Source: Bacteroidales bacterium
GTDB taxonomy: Bacteria > Bacteroidota > Bacteroidia > Bacteroidales > UBA932
Direction: 5' to 3'
DNA: 64,000 bases
Assembly: GCA_017647795.1 (NCBI GenBank)
Contig: JAGCJX010000023.1
Location: 62,001-126,000, forward strand
Below the pieces are notes generated by a model. That model saw nothing but the letters and a program-made list of their open reading frames with translations. It was not told the DNA's origin and made no database searches. The translations under genes and the position numbers were made by a program. Shown piece by piece: positions 53,499-62,497 of this stretch; within the stretch, counting starts at the first letter, position 1, and every line of letters begins with the position of its first letter.

Positions 53499-54572
53499 TT
53501 ATTTTTCTGCCAAATACCAATCAACGGTACGCAAAATTCCCTCTTCAAACTGTAGGGTCGGTTCCCAACCGAGTTCCCGTTGGATTTTGGTTGAATCAAT
53601 GGCATAACGCAAATCGTGGCCCGCGCGATCGGTGACGTAGGTAATGAGCTCATCACTATACCCTTCCGGTTTTCCTGTCAACCGGTCCACCGTACGGATC
53701 AAGACTCGAATCAAGTCGATGTTCTTCCATTCATTGAAGCCCCCGACATTGTAGGTCTCACCATCCCCGCCTTGGTGGAAAATCAGATCAATGGCTCGCG
53801 CGTGGTCTTCCACGTACAACCAATCACGTACGTTCTCTCCTTTGCCATAAACCGGCAGGGGTTTGCGTTCGAGGATGTTCTTTATAAATAGAGGTATTAG
53901 TTTCTCGGGATATTGGTTCGGACCGTAGTTGTTGGAGCAATTGCTCAAGACCACCGGAAGCCCGTAGGTATCGTGGAAGGCTCGAACAAAGTGATCCGAA
54001 GCCGCTTTTGAAGCAGAGTACGGCGAATGCGGCTGGTATTTGTCTGTTTCCCGGAAGAAATCCGTTCCGTAAGCCAAGTGTTGATCAGCGGATGCCTGCG
54101 TATGGAACGGAGGCGCAATGCCTTCGGGATGTGTCATTTCCAAAGCCCCATACACTTCATCTGTTGAGACATGGTAAAACCGCTTTCCTTCGTATTTCGT
54201 TTCGGATTGCTCCCACACCACCCGTGCGGCCTGCAACAGGGACAAAGTTCCCATGACATTGGTTTGAGCAAATGTAAAAGGATCCGAGATGCTGCGGTCC
54301 ACGTGGCTTTCCGCCGCCAAATGGATGACACCATCCACCCCTTCCCGCTGCATCAGGTTCAAGACGCCTTCAAAATCGCAGATATCCCCTTTAATAAAGG
54401 TATAATTCGGTGCGTTCTCCACATCCCGGAGGTTCTCCAAGTTGCCGGCGTAGGTCAACTTATCCAAATTGATGATCCGGTAATCGGGATATTTTTGTAC
54501 AAACAAACGCACAACATGACTACCAATAAATCCGGCTCCTCCGGTAATCAGAAGGGTACGAGTCTTCTTCAT
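53499..54572 (-). CDS. rfbB: dTDP-glucose 4,6-dehydratase
   Basis: A 357-residue extended SDR enzyme. NAD-binding GGAGFIGSHVV at residues 11-21, the TDE catalytic region HVSTDEVYGALE, and the active-site tyrosine in YSASKAASDH are present. It converts dTDP-glucose to the 4-keto-6-deoxy sugar. It lies 18 bp after rfbA, so both early steps of dTDP-sugar synthesis are together; rfbC and rfbD are not in the window. Confidence 0.95.
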   Translation of the reverse strand: MKKTRTLLITGGAGFIGSHVVRLFVQKYPDYRIINLDKLTYAGNLENLRDVENAPNYTFIKGDICDFEGVLNLMQREGVDGVIHLAAESHVDRSISDPFTFAQTNVMGTLSLLQAARVVWEQSETKYEGKRFYHVSTDEVYGALEMTHPEGIAPPFHTQASADQHLAYGTDFFRETDKYQPHSPYSASKAASDHFVRAFHDTYGLPVVLSNCSNNYGPNQYPEKLIPLFIKNILERKPLPVYGKGENVRDWLYVEDHARAIDLIFHQGGDGETYNVGGFNEWKNIDLIRVLIRTVDRLTGKPEGYSDELITYVTDRAGHDLRYAIDSTKIQRELGWEPTLQFEEGILRTVDWYLAEK

Positions 54573-54590
54573 GATTCACTCAAATAAGGG

Positions 54591-55490
54591 TTATTCAACA
54601 TTTTTCAAAAACTGATCTTCGGTTGCCAAACGCAACAGGTACTGCCCGTAGGGATTGTTCCGCATGGGCTCAGCCAAAGCTTGCAGTTGCGATGCTGAAA
54701 TCCATCCGTTTTCAAAAGCAATGGCTTCCAAACATGCAATTTTCAGGCCCTGACGTTTCTCAATGACTTCCACAAAAGTGGATGCTTCTGCCAAGGAATC
54801 ATGGGTTCCTGTATCCAACCAGGCAAAGCCACGTCCCAGGGTCTCCAATTGCAATTCGTTGTCCTCCAGGAAGGCTTGGTTAACGGAAGTGATTTCCAAT
54901 TCCCCACGTGCAGACGGGCGGATGCCTTTGGCGACGTCAACGACTTTGTTCGGATAGAAATACAAGCCGGTTACGGCATAATGGGACTTGGGATGTTCCG
55001 GCTTTTCTTCAATGCTGAGCACGTTGCCCGAAGCATCCATTTCTGCGACACCGTAACGTTGCGGATTGCTGACCCAATAACCGAAGACGGTTGCTTTTGC
55101 CTCTTCTTCTGCACGACGCACAGCCCGCTCAAGCATGCCGGTAAAATGGGCACCGAAAAAGATGTTGTCCCCCAACACCAGGCAAGCACAATCATCCCCA
55201 ATGAACTCCTCGCCAATCAGGAAGGCTTGCGCCAAACCATCCGGAGAAGGTTGCTCTGCATATTCGAAACGAACGCCAAGCTCAGAGCCATCCCCCAACA
55301 AACGACGGAAACCCGGCAGGTCCTGCGGCGTAGAGATGATGAGAATTTCACGGATTCCCGCCAACATCAACACCGAAATCGGATAATACACCATGGGTTT
55401 GTCATAGATGGGCAGCAATTGTTTGCTGACTCCCTTTGTAATCGGATACAAGCGAGTTCCGGACCCTCCGGCCAAAACGATACCTTTCAT
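54591..55490 (-). CDS. rfbA: Glucose-1-phosphate thymidylyltransferase
   Basis: A 299-residue nucleotidyltransferase. The signature [18 protein letters not shown] at the N-terminus, [16 protein letters not shown] and VLGDNIFFG are diagnostic of RfbA/RmlA. It makes dTDP-glucose for RfbB encoded next. It is transcribed away from the exopolysaccharide export genes. Confidence 0.95.
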   Translation of the reverse strand: MKGIVLAGGSGTRLYPITKGVSKQLLPIYDKPMVYYPISVLMLAGIREILIISTPQDLPGFRRLLGDGSELGVRFEYAEQPSPDGLAQAFLIGEEFIGDDCACLVLGDNIFFGAHFTGMLERAVRRAEEEAKATVFGYWVSNPQRYGVAEMDASGNVLSIEEKPEHPKSHYAVTGLYFYPNKVVDVAKGIRPSARGELEITSVNQAFLEDNELQLETLGRGFAWLDTGTHDSLAEASTFVEVIEKRQGLKIACLEAIAFENGWISASQLQALAEPMRNNPYGQYLLRLATEDQFLKNVE

Positions 55491-55508
55491 TTTCGAACAA
55501 GTTTTTTA

Positions 55509-55578
55509 CAAAGTTAGAAAATTCCCCTCTCTATCCCGTAAATTCTTTTTTATCTTATTAAAGAATCTCTTATTTTTG
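55509..55578. promoter_or_regulatory. Divergent -7 elements for rfbA and the polysaccharide export operon
   Basis: Minus-strand TAACTTTG (55509-55516) lies 18 bp before the rfbA ATG. Plus-strand TATTTTTG (55571-55578) lies 29 bp before the export-protein ATG. Neither has a strong -33 element. Confidence 0.5.
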
Positions 55579-55607
55579 CAGATAGTTCGATTTTGGGCAT
55601 ATAGTTT

Positions 55608-56444
55608 ATGAGACATACGAAATACGCTTATTTCAGACATCAAATCAAGGGTCTGATGTTTGTGCTTGCAGCAATCCTGCTGCTTGGCAGTTGTGCCAGT
55701 GTGAAACAAGTTCCTTATTTTCAGGATTTGACACCGGAAGCATACGACTCTCCTACGGCAATTTCTGAAGTAACCCTCCGGGCCGGAGACAAGATTTCCA
55801 TCATTGTCAACAGCAAGGACCCGCAATTGTCCGCATTGTTCAACCTGCCGACTTTCAGTCGCCGCATTGGGGAACAAGGTGTTAACTCGGCCTTTACCTC
55901 GGCCCAACAAGTTTCCAATTACACATTGGACGAACAAGGTGAAATTGATTTTCCGCTTTTGGGCAAGATCAATGCCTCCGGTATGTCCCGCCAAGGGTTA
56001 GCTTCCCACATCAAGAGCCGCTTGTACAACGAGAACCTGCTCAAAGACGCCGTGGTTACCGTTGAATTCATCAACTTGAACATCTCCATCCTGGGTGAAG
56101 TAACCCGTCCCGGCCGTTACGAGATTGACCGTGACAAATTCACCCTCTTGGATGCCATTGCCTGCGCAGGCGACCTCACCATCTTCGCGGAACGGAGTGC
56201 AGTCTATGTCATCCGCGAAGAAAATGGCAAACAAACCTACCACCAAGTCAACATGAACAGTGCAGCAGACATCTATACATCACCGGTCTATTACCTGCAA
56301 CAAAACGACGTCATCTATGTAAAACCCAATCAAATGCGTGCACGCCAATCTACCGTCAACGGTAACAACGTACTCTCTGCCTCCTTCTGGGTATCCATAG
56401 CCTCGTTGCTGACCACTGTCCTCACCCTTTTTATTGTTCGTTAG
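55608..56444 (+). CDS. Wza-type polysaccharide export lipoprotein
   Basis: A 278-residue outer-membrane export protein. Lipobox LLLGSC with Cys29, then a polysaccharide export (Poly_export) domain with LRAGDKISIIVNSKDPQLSAL and DEQGEIDFPLLGKINASGMS, and an SLBB domain (ISILGEVTRPGRYEI). A C-terminal hydrophobic helix (SFWVSIASLLTTVLTLFIV) is seen. An inner ATG at residue 17 is an alternative start. It works with the co-polymerase kinase encoded 21 bp downstream. Confidence 0.9.
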   Translation: MRHTKYAYFRHQIKGLMFVLAAILLLGSCASVKQVPYFQDLTPEAYDSPTAISEVTLRAGDKISIIVNSKDPQLSALFNLPTFSRRIGEQGVNSAFTSAQQVSNYTLDEQGEIDFPLLGKINASGMSRQGLASHIKSRLYNENLLKDAVVTVEFINLNISILGEVTRPGRYEIDRDKFTLLDAIACAGDLTIFAERSAVYVIREENGKQTYHQVNMNSAADIYTSPVYYLQQNDVIYVKPNQMRARQSTVNGNNVLSASFWVSIASLLTTVLTLFIVR

Positions 56445-56465
56445 CGCTCATACCTTGCATTCAAT

Positions 56466-58919
56466 ATGGAAAACACTCAAAATAACAACGTTCACTTGAT
56501 TGAAGAAGAGACCTTAAACATTCGGGAGTTGATCGATCGCTGCCTTTCGCATTGGTGGTGGTTTGTCGTTTCCATTCTCCTGACTGTCTTTGTTGCTATC
56601 ATTTACCTGAAAATCACCCCGCCGACTTATTCCCGTCAGGCGACGGTAGTAATCAAGGACCAACGCAAAGGGGGATCCATCGGCAGTGCGATGGATGGAT
56701 TGGCCGACTTCGGTTTTGTTACCTCCCGCATCAACGTGGACAATGAAATTGTTTCGTTCACCTCTCCGGCAACCCTCCTGGAGGTTTCTCGCCGTTTGGA
56801 ATTGGACAAAAACTACTCGGTTGACGGGTTCCTGACCCGCCAGGATGTACTATATGGCACCAGTTTGCCGGTCAAGGTTCAATTGTTGGATGTAAAAGAA
56901 AATGAAGGTGTCAGCTTCACCATCAAACTTGGCAAAGATCAAAAGATAACCCTCACCAACTTTCTTTGGATAGTAAACGGTGAAGAGCAAGAAAGCAAAC
57001 AACTCCTTCAAGGAAAATTGGGAGAAACCCTTTCCTCACCGATCGGTCGCATCATCCTGACGCCAACCCCCTATTACACAGAAGACTGGGAACTGGGTGA
57101 TATTTACTTCCAAAAGAGTTCGTTGCACAGTACCATGGCCCGCTATACCAGCCGCGTAACGGCTGCATTGACCAGCAAACAGTCCACGGCCATCAACTTA
57201 AGCATTCAAGACGCTTCGATCCAACGGGCCGAAGACGTACTGAACACCCTGATCGCCGTTTACAACGAAGAGTGGGTCCGCGATAAAAACCAGATTGCAG
57301 TAAGCACCTCCATCTTCATTGATGACCGCCTGGCTGTGATTGAAAGAGACCTGGGCAAAGTCGACGAAGATATTTCTGCGTACAAGAGCGACAACCTGCT
57401 ACCGGATATCCGCCGTTCTGCAGAACTCTACCTAGACCGTTCCAATGAAATGCAACGACACATCTTGGAACTGCACACCCAGATTTCCATGGCCCAATAC
57501 ATCAAGAATTTCCTGGCCTCAGGCATGGGTTCCGACCAGTTGATTCCGGCCAACATGGGGTTGGAAGGTGGCAATCTGGAAAGTCAAATTGCGGATTACA
57601 ACAATATGCAAATCCAACGCAACAACCTGGTAGCCAATAGTTCTGAACAAAACCCGGTCGTTGTATCCATGGACAACACCTTGATGGCCATGCGCTCCGC
57701 CATCCAAGTTTCGGTTGAAAACCTGATTGTCGGATTGGAAAGCAAACTGGAAACCTTGGAAGCCAAGGAACAAGAAAACACCGAAAAAATCGCTTCCAGC
57801 CCGACCCAGGCCAAATACCTGTTGTCGGTAGAACGTCAACAAAAGATCAAAGAGTCGCTGTACCTCTTCCTATTACAAAAACGGGAAGAAAACGAACTCT
57901 CCAAAGCCTTTACCGCCTACAACACCCGCGTGGTAACTCCGCCGACTGGCAGCATGAAACCCGTAGCTCCCAAAAACATGATCATTCTGATGTTGGCCTT
58001 GATTTTAGGAGGCGGTATCCCGTTGGTCATCAACTACATCCAAATGGTTTCCGACACCAAGATCCGCACCAAGAAAGACTTGCAACGCATCACCATGCCG
58101 TTCTTGGGCGAGATTCCGCAACTGCCTAGTGATGAAAAGAAATCCTTCCGTGACCGCATCCATTTGCCGTGGCACCGCGTTCCAGAACAAAAGAACCGCA
58201 TCGTGGTCAAAGAAGGAGATCGAAATGTCATCAACGAAGCTTTCCGTGTGTTGCGGACCAACCTGGCCTTTATGAGCAAACGAGAAAAAGGATGCAACAC
58301 CTTCCTGATCACCTCGTTCAACCCGGGTTCCGGAAAATCATTCTTGACCTTCAATACCGCCATTTCCATTGCAATCCGGAAAGAACGCGTGTTGGCCATT
58401 GATGGGGATATGCGCCACGCTTCTTTGTCTCAATTTGTCGGATCTCCGAAGTTGGGTTTGTCCGATTACTTGGGTAAGAAGGTATCCAACCCGCACGACT
58501 TGATCGTCAAATACAACGCCAATCCGTACATGGATGTACTTCCCGTAGGCACCATTCCTCCCAACCCGACCGAATTGTTGTACGACGAACGTTTCGGTGA
58601 GTTGATGGAAGAAATGAAAAAACACTACGATTACATTCTCTTGGACTGCCCTCCGATTGACATTGTTGCCGACACCCAAATCGTAGAGAAATATGTGGAC
58701 CGTACCATCTTCATTGTACGCGCCGGCTTGCTGGATAAGAGCATGATTCCGGAACTGGAATCCTTGTACAAAGAAAAACGGTACAAGAACATGTCTTACA
58801 TCCTCAATGGTGTAGAAGACTTCAACAGTGGACGTTACGGCGGACGTTACGGATACCGGTACGGTTACCGGTACGGATATCGCTATGGCTACCACAACGA
58901 AGGTAAAAACGAAGAGTAG
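56466..58919 (+). CDS. Wzc-type chain-length determinant / BY tyrosine kinase
   Basis: An 817-residue inner-membrane protein. A Wzz domain has membrane helices at about 30-48 and 504-522, flanking a large periplasmic coiled-coil region. The cytoplasmic kinase domain has Walker A FNPGSGKSF near 620, Walker A' VLAIDGDMRHA near 642 and Walker B ILLDCPPID near 723. The C-terminus is a tyrosine cluster with nine tyrosines in about 20 residues, in the repeating pattern RYGY, the likely autophosphorylation tail. It controls polymer length and export with Wza and the phosphatase downstream. Confidence 0.94.
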   Translation: MENTQNNNVHLIEEETLNIRELIDRCLSHWWWFVVSILLTVFVAIIYLKITPPTYSRQATVVIKDQRKGGSIGSAMDGLADFGFVTSRINVDNEIVSFTSPATLLEVSRRLELDKNYSVDGFLTRQDVLYGTSLPVKVQLLDVKENEGVSFTIKLGKDQKITLTNFLWIVNGEEQESKQLLQGKLGETLSSPIGRIILTPTPYYTEDWELGDIYFQKSSLHSTMARYTSRVTAALTSKQSTAINLSIQDASIQRAEDVLNTLIAVYNEEWVRDKNQIAVSTSIFIDDRLAVIERDLGKVDEDISAYKSDNLLPDIRRSAELYLDRSNEMQRHILELHTQISMAQYIKNFLASGMGSDQLIPANMGLEGGNLESQIADYNNMQIQRNNLVANSSEQNPVVVSMDNTLMAMRSAIQVSVENLIVGLESKLETLEAKEQENTEKIASSPTQAKYLLSVERQQKIKESLYLFLLQKREENELSKAFTAYNTRVVTPPTGSMKPVAPKNMIILMLALILGGGIPLVINYIQMVSDTKIRTKKDLQRITMPFLGEIPQLPSDEKKSFRDRIHLPWHRVPEQKNRIVVKEGDRNVINEAFRVLRTNLAFMSKREKGCNTFLITSFNPGSGKSFLTFNTAISIAIRKERVLAIDGDMRHASLSQFVGSPKLGLSDYLGKKVSNPHDLIVKYNANPYMDVLPVGTIPPNPTELLYDERFGELMEEMKKHYDYILLDCPPIDIVADTQIVEKYVDRTIFIVRAGLLDKSMIPELESLYKEKRYKNMSYILNGVEDFNSGRYGGRYGYRYGYRYGYRYGYHNEGKNEE

Positions 58920-58940
58920 GAATTAATAAGGGACGCTTCC

Positions 58941-59654
58941 ATGTTCTTTCTTCGAAAAGGATCACTGATTGACTCGGGTATCTTTACAGGGTTTACCGAT
59001 TACCACTCCCACATTCTCTATGGGGTTGATGACGGCATTCGTACCTTGGAAGACTCATTGGCTACCCTGCGTTACTACGAAGCCTTGGGAATCCAACACG
59101 TGTGGCTCACCCCGCACATCATGGAAGACATCCCCAATACGACCGAAACCCTCAGAAACCGTTTTGCGGAGTTACAACAGGCCTATTCCGGGCCTATTCT
59201 GCTGAACTTGGCGGCGGAGTACATGATGGACAGTTTGTTGGACGAACGACTTATGGCCAACGACTTGCTGCCCATCGGCACCCAGGGCAACCACCTTCTG
59301 ATTGAAACTTCGTACTACAACCCGCCGGCAGGATTGTACAAAACCCTCGAACTGGTGATGTCCAAAGGATACTATCCCCTGCTCGCCCATCCGGAACGGT
59401 ACCGGTACATGGAAGAAAAGGATTACGATCGCCTGCGACAAATGGGAGTCAAATTCCAGCTAAACCTGCCCGCCCTGGTCGGTATGTATTCTTCCAACTC
59501 GCAAAACGCAGCGTACAAACTCCTGCAAAAAGGATATTATCAGGTCGGTGGCACAGATGTGCACTCCTTGCGATCCATCCAACGGGCCTTGCAGGAAAAA
59601 GATGTAAAAAAGAAGGTTTTCAGTCCCCTACAACAACTGAAAACCTCTCTATAA
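58941..59654 (+). CDS. CpsB/YwqE-type tyrosine phosphatase (PHP family)
   Basis: A 237-residue PHP-fold metal-dependent phosphatase. The opening motif is DYHSHILYGVDDGIRTLEDS near residues 19-38, with LTPHIMEDIP and LLAHPERYRYM following, and VGGTDVHSL near the C-terminus. It should dephosphorylate the tyrosine tail of the kinase encoded 21 bp upstream. Ends in a terminator that lies within galE. Confidence 0.92.
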   Translation: MFFLRKGSLIDSGIFTGFTDYHSHILYGVDDGIRTLEDSLATLRYYEALGIQHVWLTPHIMEDIPNTTETLRNRFAELQQAYSGPILLNLAAEYMMDSLLDERLMANDLLPIGTQGNHLLIETSYYNPPAGLYKTLELVMSKGYYPLLAHPERYRYMEEKDYDRLRQMGVKFQLNLPALVGMYSSNSQNAAYKLLQKGYYQVGGTDVHSLRSIQRALQEKDVKKKVFSPLQQLKTSL

Positions 59655-59663
59655 TTGATTCAG

Positions 59664-59708
59664 AACCCAGAGCTTACGATTGCGTATAGCCATCTGGGTT
59701 GTTTTTTT
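59664..59708 (+). terminator. Terminator of the exopolysaccharide export operon, inside the galE 3' end
   Basis: AACCCAGA (59664-59671) pairs with TCTGGGTT (59693-59700), followed by GTTTTTTT. Most of the hairpin and the T tract lie within the last codons of galE (stop at 59674) on the opposite strand. Confidence 0.78.
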
Positions 59709-60699
59709 GCCAATTCCAGGCATCCCGACACATCTCCTCAATACCAAACTCAGCCACCCAGCCCAACTCCTGCTGTGCTTTGGCCGGATTGCTGTAACAG
59801 GTAGCGATGTCTCCAGGTCGACGATCCAAGATGCGGTAAGGAACGGAAACGCCGTTCACCCGTTCAAAGGTTTTGACCAAATCCAACACCGAATAGCCGG
59901 TTCCTGTTCCCAAATTGTAGATCGCAATGCCACAATTGCGTTCCAAGGCCGACAATGCAGCTACGTGTCCTCGGGCCAAATCCACCACATGGATGTAATC
60001 ACGAACACCCGTTCCGTCGGGAGTATCGTAGTCATTACCAAAGACACCCAACTCCGGACGCTTACCGACCGCCACCTGGGTGATGTACGGCATCAGGTTA
60101 TTCGGTATCCCGTTGGGATTTTCTCCGATGCGACCACTCGGGTGTGCACCAATTGGATTGAAATAGCGCAACAATACCACGTTCCATTCCGGATCCGCTT
60201 TCTGAACATCCATCAGAACCTCTTCCAACATACTCTTGGTCTGGCCATAGGGATTGGTGCAACGGCCTTTCGGGCAAGCTTCGGTAATCGGAATCTGCTC
60301 AGGATTGCCATAGACCGTAGCGGAAGAAGAAAAAATCAAGTTCTTACATCCGTGCTTGCGCAACTGGTCCACCAGGACGAAGGTACTGGTCATGTTGTTA
60401 TCGTAGTATTCCAAGGGTTTGGCAACCGATTCACCAACCGCCTTCAAACCGGCAAAATGGATGCAAGCATACACATCGTGCAAGTTCAAAATCTCATTCA
60501 TGGCAACGGCATCCCGCACATCCACTTCGTAAAAAGGAAAATTCTTGCCCAAGATCTGAGCCACACGATACAGGGACTCCTTTTGCGAATTGACCAGGTT
60601 GTCCACAACGACAAAGTCATAACCGGCCTTGTCCAATTCAATCAAGGTGTGGCTTCCGATGTAGCCGGCGCCCCCCGTTACCAGGATAGTCTTACTCAT
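59674..60699 (-). CDS. galE: UDP-glucose 4-epimerase
   Basis: A 341-residue GalE: NAD-binding GGAGYIGSHTLIELDKAGYD, serine in FSSSATVYG, active Tyr/Lys in NPYGQTKSMLEE, and GTGTGYSVLDLV. It interconverts UDP-glucose and UDP-galactose (or the N-acetyl forms) for polysaccharides. Convergent with the phosphatase gene with only 19 bp between stops. Confidence 0.95.
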   Translation of the reverse strand: MSKTILVTGGAGYIGSHTLIELDKAGYDFVVVDNLVNSQKESLYRVAQILGKNFPFYEVDVRDAVAMNEILNLHDVYACIHFAGLKAVGESVAKPLEYYDNNMTSTFVLVDQLRKHGCKNLIFSSSATVYGNPEQIPITEACPKGRCTNPYGQTKSMLEEVLMDVQKADPEWNVVLLRYFNPIGAHPSGRIGENPNGIPNNLMPYITQVAVGKRPELGVFGNDYDTPDGTGVRDYIHVVDLARGHVAALSALERNCGIAIYNLGTGTGYSVLDLVKTFERVNGVSVPYRILDRRPGDIATCYSNPAKAQQELGWVAEFGIEEMCRDAWNWQKNNPDGYTQS

Positions 60700-60944
60700 A
60701 GTCCGTTTTTAGATTTTGGCAAATATAAACAAAACGGGAAAGAAATTGCGCTTTTTCTTTCCCGCTCCCGAAGGATTTTTCTATATGCTGTCCGGACCCT
60801 GAGGAATTACGATTTCCACAGTCCGTGGAAGTGCGTTTGGTGCAACCTTCTGTCTCCGAATCACCAACTTCTGTGCCAGTAACCAAAGTTTCTTTTGGTA
60901 AATCATTTCTTATGTCTATTTTTGTAAAAAATATATTAGAAATT
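60700..60944. other. Intergenic region with hairpins and two divergent promoters
   Basis: The minus-strand -7 element TATATTTG (60720-60727) is 20 bp before the galE ATG. CGGGAAAG (60735-60742) pairs with CTTTCCCG (60757-60764), and TTCCAC (60814-60819) pairs with GTGGAA (60825-60830). I see no gene; the open frames here have no recognisable product. The role of the two hairpins is unknown. Confidence 0.5.
60894..60924 (+). promoter_or_regulatory. Promoter of the DUF1566-like lipoprotein gene
   Basis: TTTG (60894-60897), 19 bp spacer, TATTTTTG (60917-60924), 20 bp before the ATG at 60945. A near-ideal match that also decides the start, since the longer open frame begins upstream of it. Confidence 0.75.
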
Positions 60945-61835
60945 ATGAAATACATTTCATTGATCATGGGGGTCCTGATTGCCTCCCTGTTTGCAATCTC
61001 CTGCAAAGACACACCTACAGAAACCGATAAACCGATTGATATCCCGGATCCGGATCTCCCGAAAGAACTCTTATTGCTCTGCGATACCACCAGCATTGCC
61101 GCTAACAACAAAGACACCGTCTTTTTTCAAGTGATACTCCAAGTTGACGATCAACAAACCAATGTCACCGACCATGCCTCCATCCAAATGTTGGAAGGTG
61201 AAACCTTGGAAGCACCCCACTTTTTCACCAGCGAAGAAGGCACGTACCTCTTCCAAGCAGCTTTCGATGGCTTGAAATCCCAAGTGCTCAGCATTGAAGC
61301 CGTTGTTCCGCAAACCCAAGATCCGGACAGAACCTACCAAGTGGGTGATTTGTACAAAGTGGGCAATGTAGAAGGCGTGGTCTTCCAAGTCTCTGAAGAC
61401 GGCAAAAGCGGTATGATTGTATCCCTGGACGAAGCGTTCTGTCCTTGGTCAGACATTTATGAACAAGTAGGAGCCTTTTACATGAGTGGCGAAACCAACT
61501 GCTGGGCCATCTACGACGAACCTGAATGGGAAAAACACTATCCGGCTGCAAAATGGTGCTACGACCACGGAGAAGGATGGTTCCTCCCTTGCTACGAAGA
61601 ATTGGAAATCCTGTGGAAGGCCTACAACAATGGCAACGAACAATTGAACCCGGACGCCCATGCGGTTTTTGAACAATATTTCACCGATCCCGTTGAATTG
61701 GGATCCCACTATTGGTCATCGACAGAAATCAACAACGAAATGGCAACCACCTTTGCCTTCATCGTCAACGACGTCACCTGTACCAATCCTTACAAGACCA
61801 GCAACATGGCCGTTCGCGCAGTACGTAAGTTCTAA
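60945..61835 (+). CDS. Lipoprotein with DUF1566-like C-terminal domain
   Basis: A 296-residue predicted lipoprotein: MKYISLIMGVLIASLFAISC with Cys20. Residues 45-120 look like an Ig-type beta domain (FFQVILQVDDQQTNVTDHAS). The C-terminal 150 residues resemble the Lcl/DUF1566 domain, with GWFLPCYEELEILWKAYN, HYWSSTE and AVRAVRKF. Many Bacteroidales carry such surface lipoproteins; the role is unknown. It may be co-transcribed with the DUF4923 gene 21 bp downstream. Confidence 0.75.
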   Translation: MKYISLIMGVLIASLFAISCKDTPTETDKPIDIPDPDLPKELLLLCDTTSIAANNKDTVFFQVILQVDDQQTNVTDHASIQMLEGETLEAPHFFTSEEGTYLFQAAFDGLKSQVLSIEAVVPQTQDPDRTYQVGDLYKVGNVEGVVFQVSEDGKSGMIVSLDEAFCPWSDIYEQVGAFYMSGETNCWAIYDEPEWEKHYPAAKWCYDHGEGWFLPCYEELEILWKAYNNGNEQLNPDAHAVFEQYFTDPVELGSHYWSSTEINNEMATTFAFIVNDVTCTNPYKTSNMAVRAVRKF

Positions 61836-61856
61836 ATCCATTTAAATCAGTCGTAT

Positions 61857-62483
61857 ATGAAAACAAAAAACATCCTTCCGACATTCCTCGTATGCATTTT
61901 GCTGACCTTGGTCACCAATGCATCTGCCCAATCCTGGAAAGACCTCGTTAACAAAGTAAAAGAAAATGAGACCGTGGAAAATCTGGTGGACGAGATTACC
62001 GGCCAAAACAAATCCGTAGACGTATGTGGTACCTGGACGTACAAAGGTCCTACCTTCGCCATCAAAAGTGACAACTTCTTGAAAGACATGGCCAATGACT
62101 TGGCGCTGGATGCCATCAAGAAGAAACTGAGTCCCGTCCTGAAAGAAATCGGTCTTAAGAAAGGAAGTTTTGGTTTTTCATTTGCTTCTGACAAAACCTT
62201 CAACAACAATTTCAAGAAAACCAACCTCGGTGGCAAGTACACCCTCGATGCCAAGAGTGGAGACATTACGCTCTCCTACGGCAAGATGTTGAACCTCTTC
62301 AAATTGAAAGGCATTGTTGAACGAGATGGTAAAACATTGGAACTGATGTTCCCGGCAGAAAAATTCATCAAATTTCTCCAAGTCATTGCACCGGATGCCG
62401 ATGACAGTGTATTCAATGGACTTGAAAGCTTGATCAAATCAGACAAAAATCTCTATATCGGATTTGAGTTGACTGCAAATTAA
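61857..62483 (+). CDS. DUF4923-like secreted protein
   Basis: A 208-residue protein with a signal peptide ending near NASAQ (residue 25). The mature part (SWKDLVNKVKENETVENLVDEI, VDVCGTWTYKGPTFAIKSD, GKYTLDAKSGDITLSYG) matches DUF4923/lipocalin-like proteins of Bacteroidales. It is probably periplasmic. Function unknown. No terminator is evident in the 14 bp before the convergent acetyltransferase gene. Confidence 0.75.
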   Translation: MKTKNILPTFLVCILLTLVTNASAQSWKDLVNKVKENETVENLVDEITGQNKSVDVCGTWTYKGPTFAIKSDNFLKDMANDLALDAIKKKLSPVLKEIGLKKGSFGFSFASDKTFNNNFKKTNLGGKYTLDAKSGDITLSYGKMLNLFKLKGIVERDGKTLELMFPAEKFIKFLQVIAPDADDSVFNGLESLIKSDKNLYIGFELTAN

Positions 62484-62497
62484 TTCAGATACGGCGG

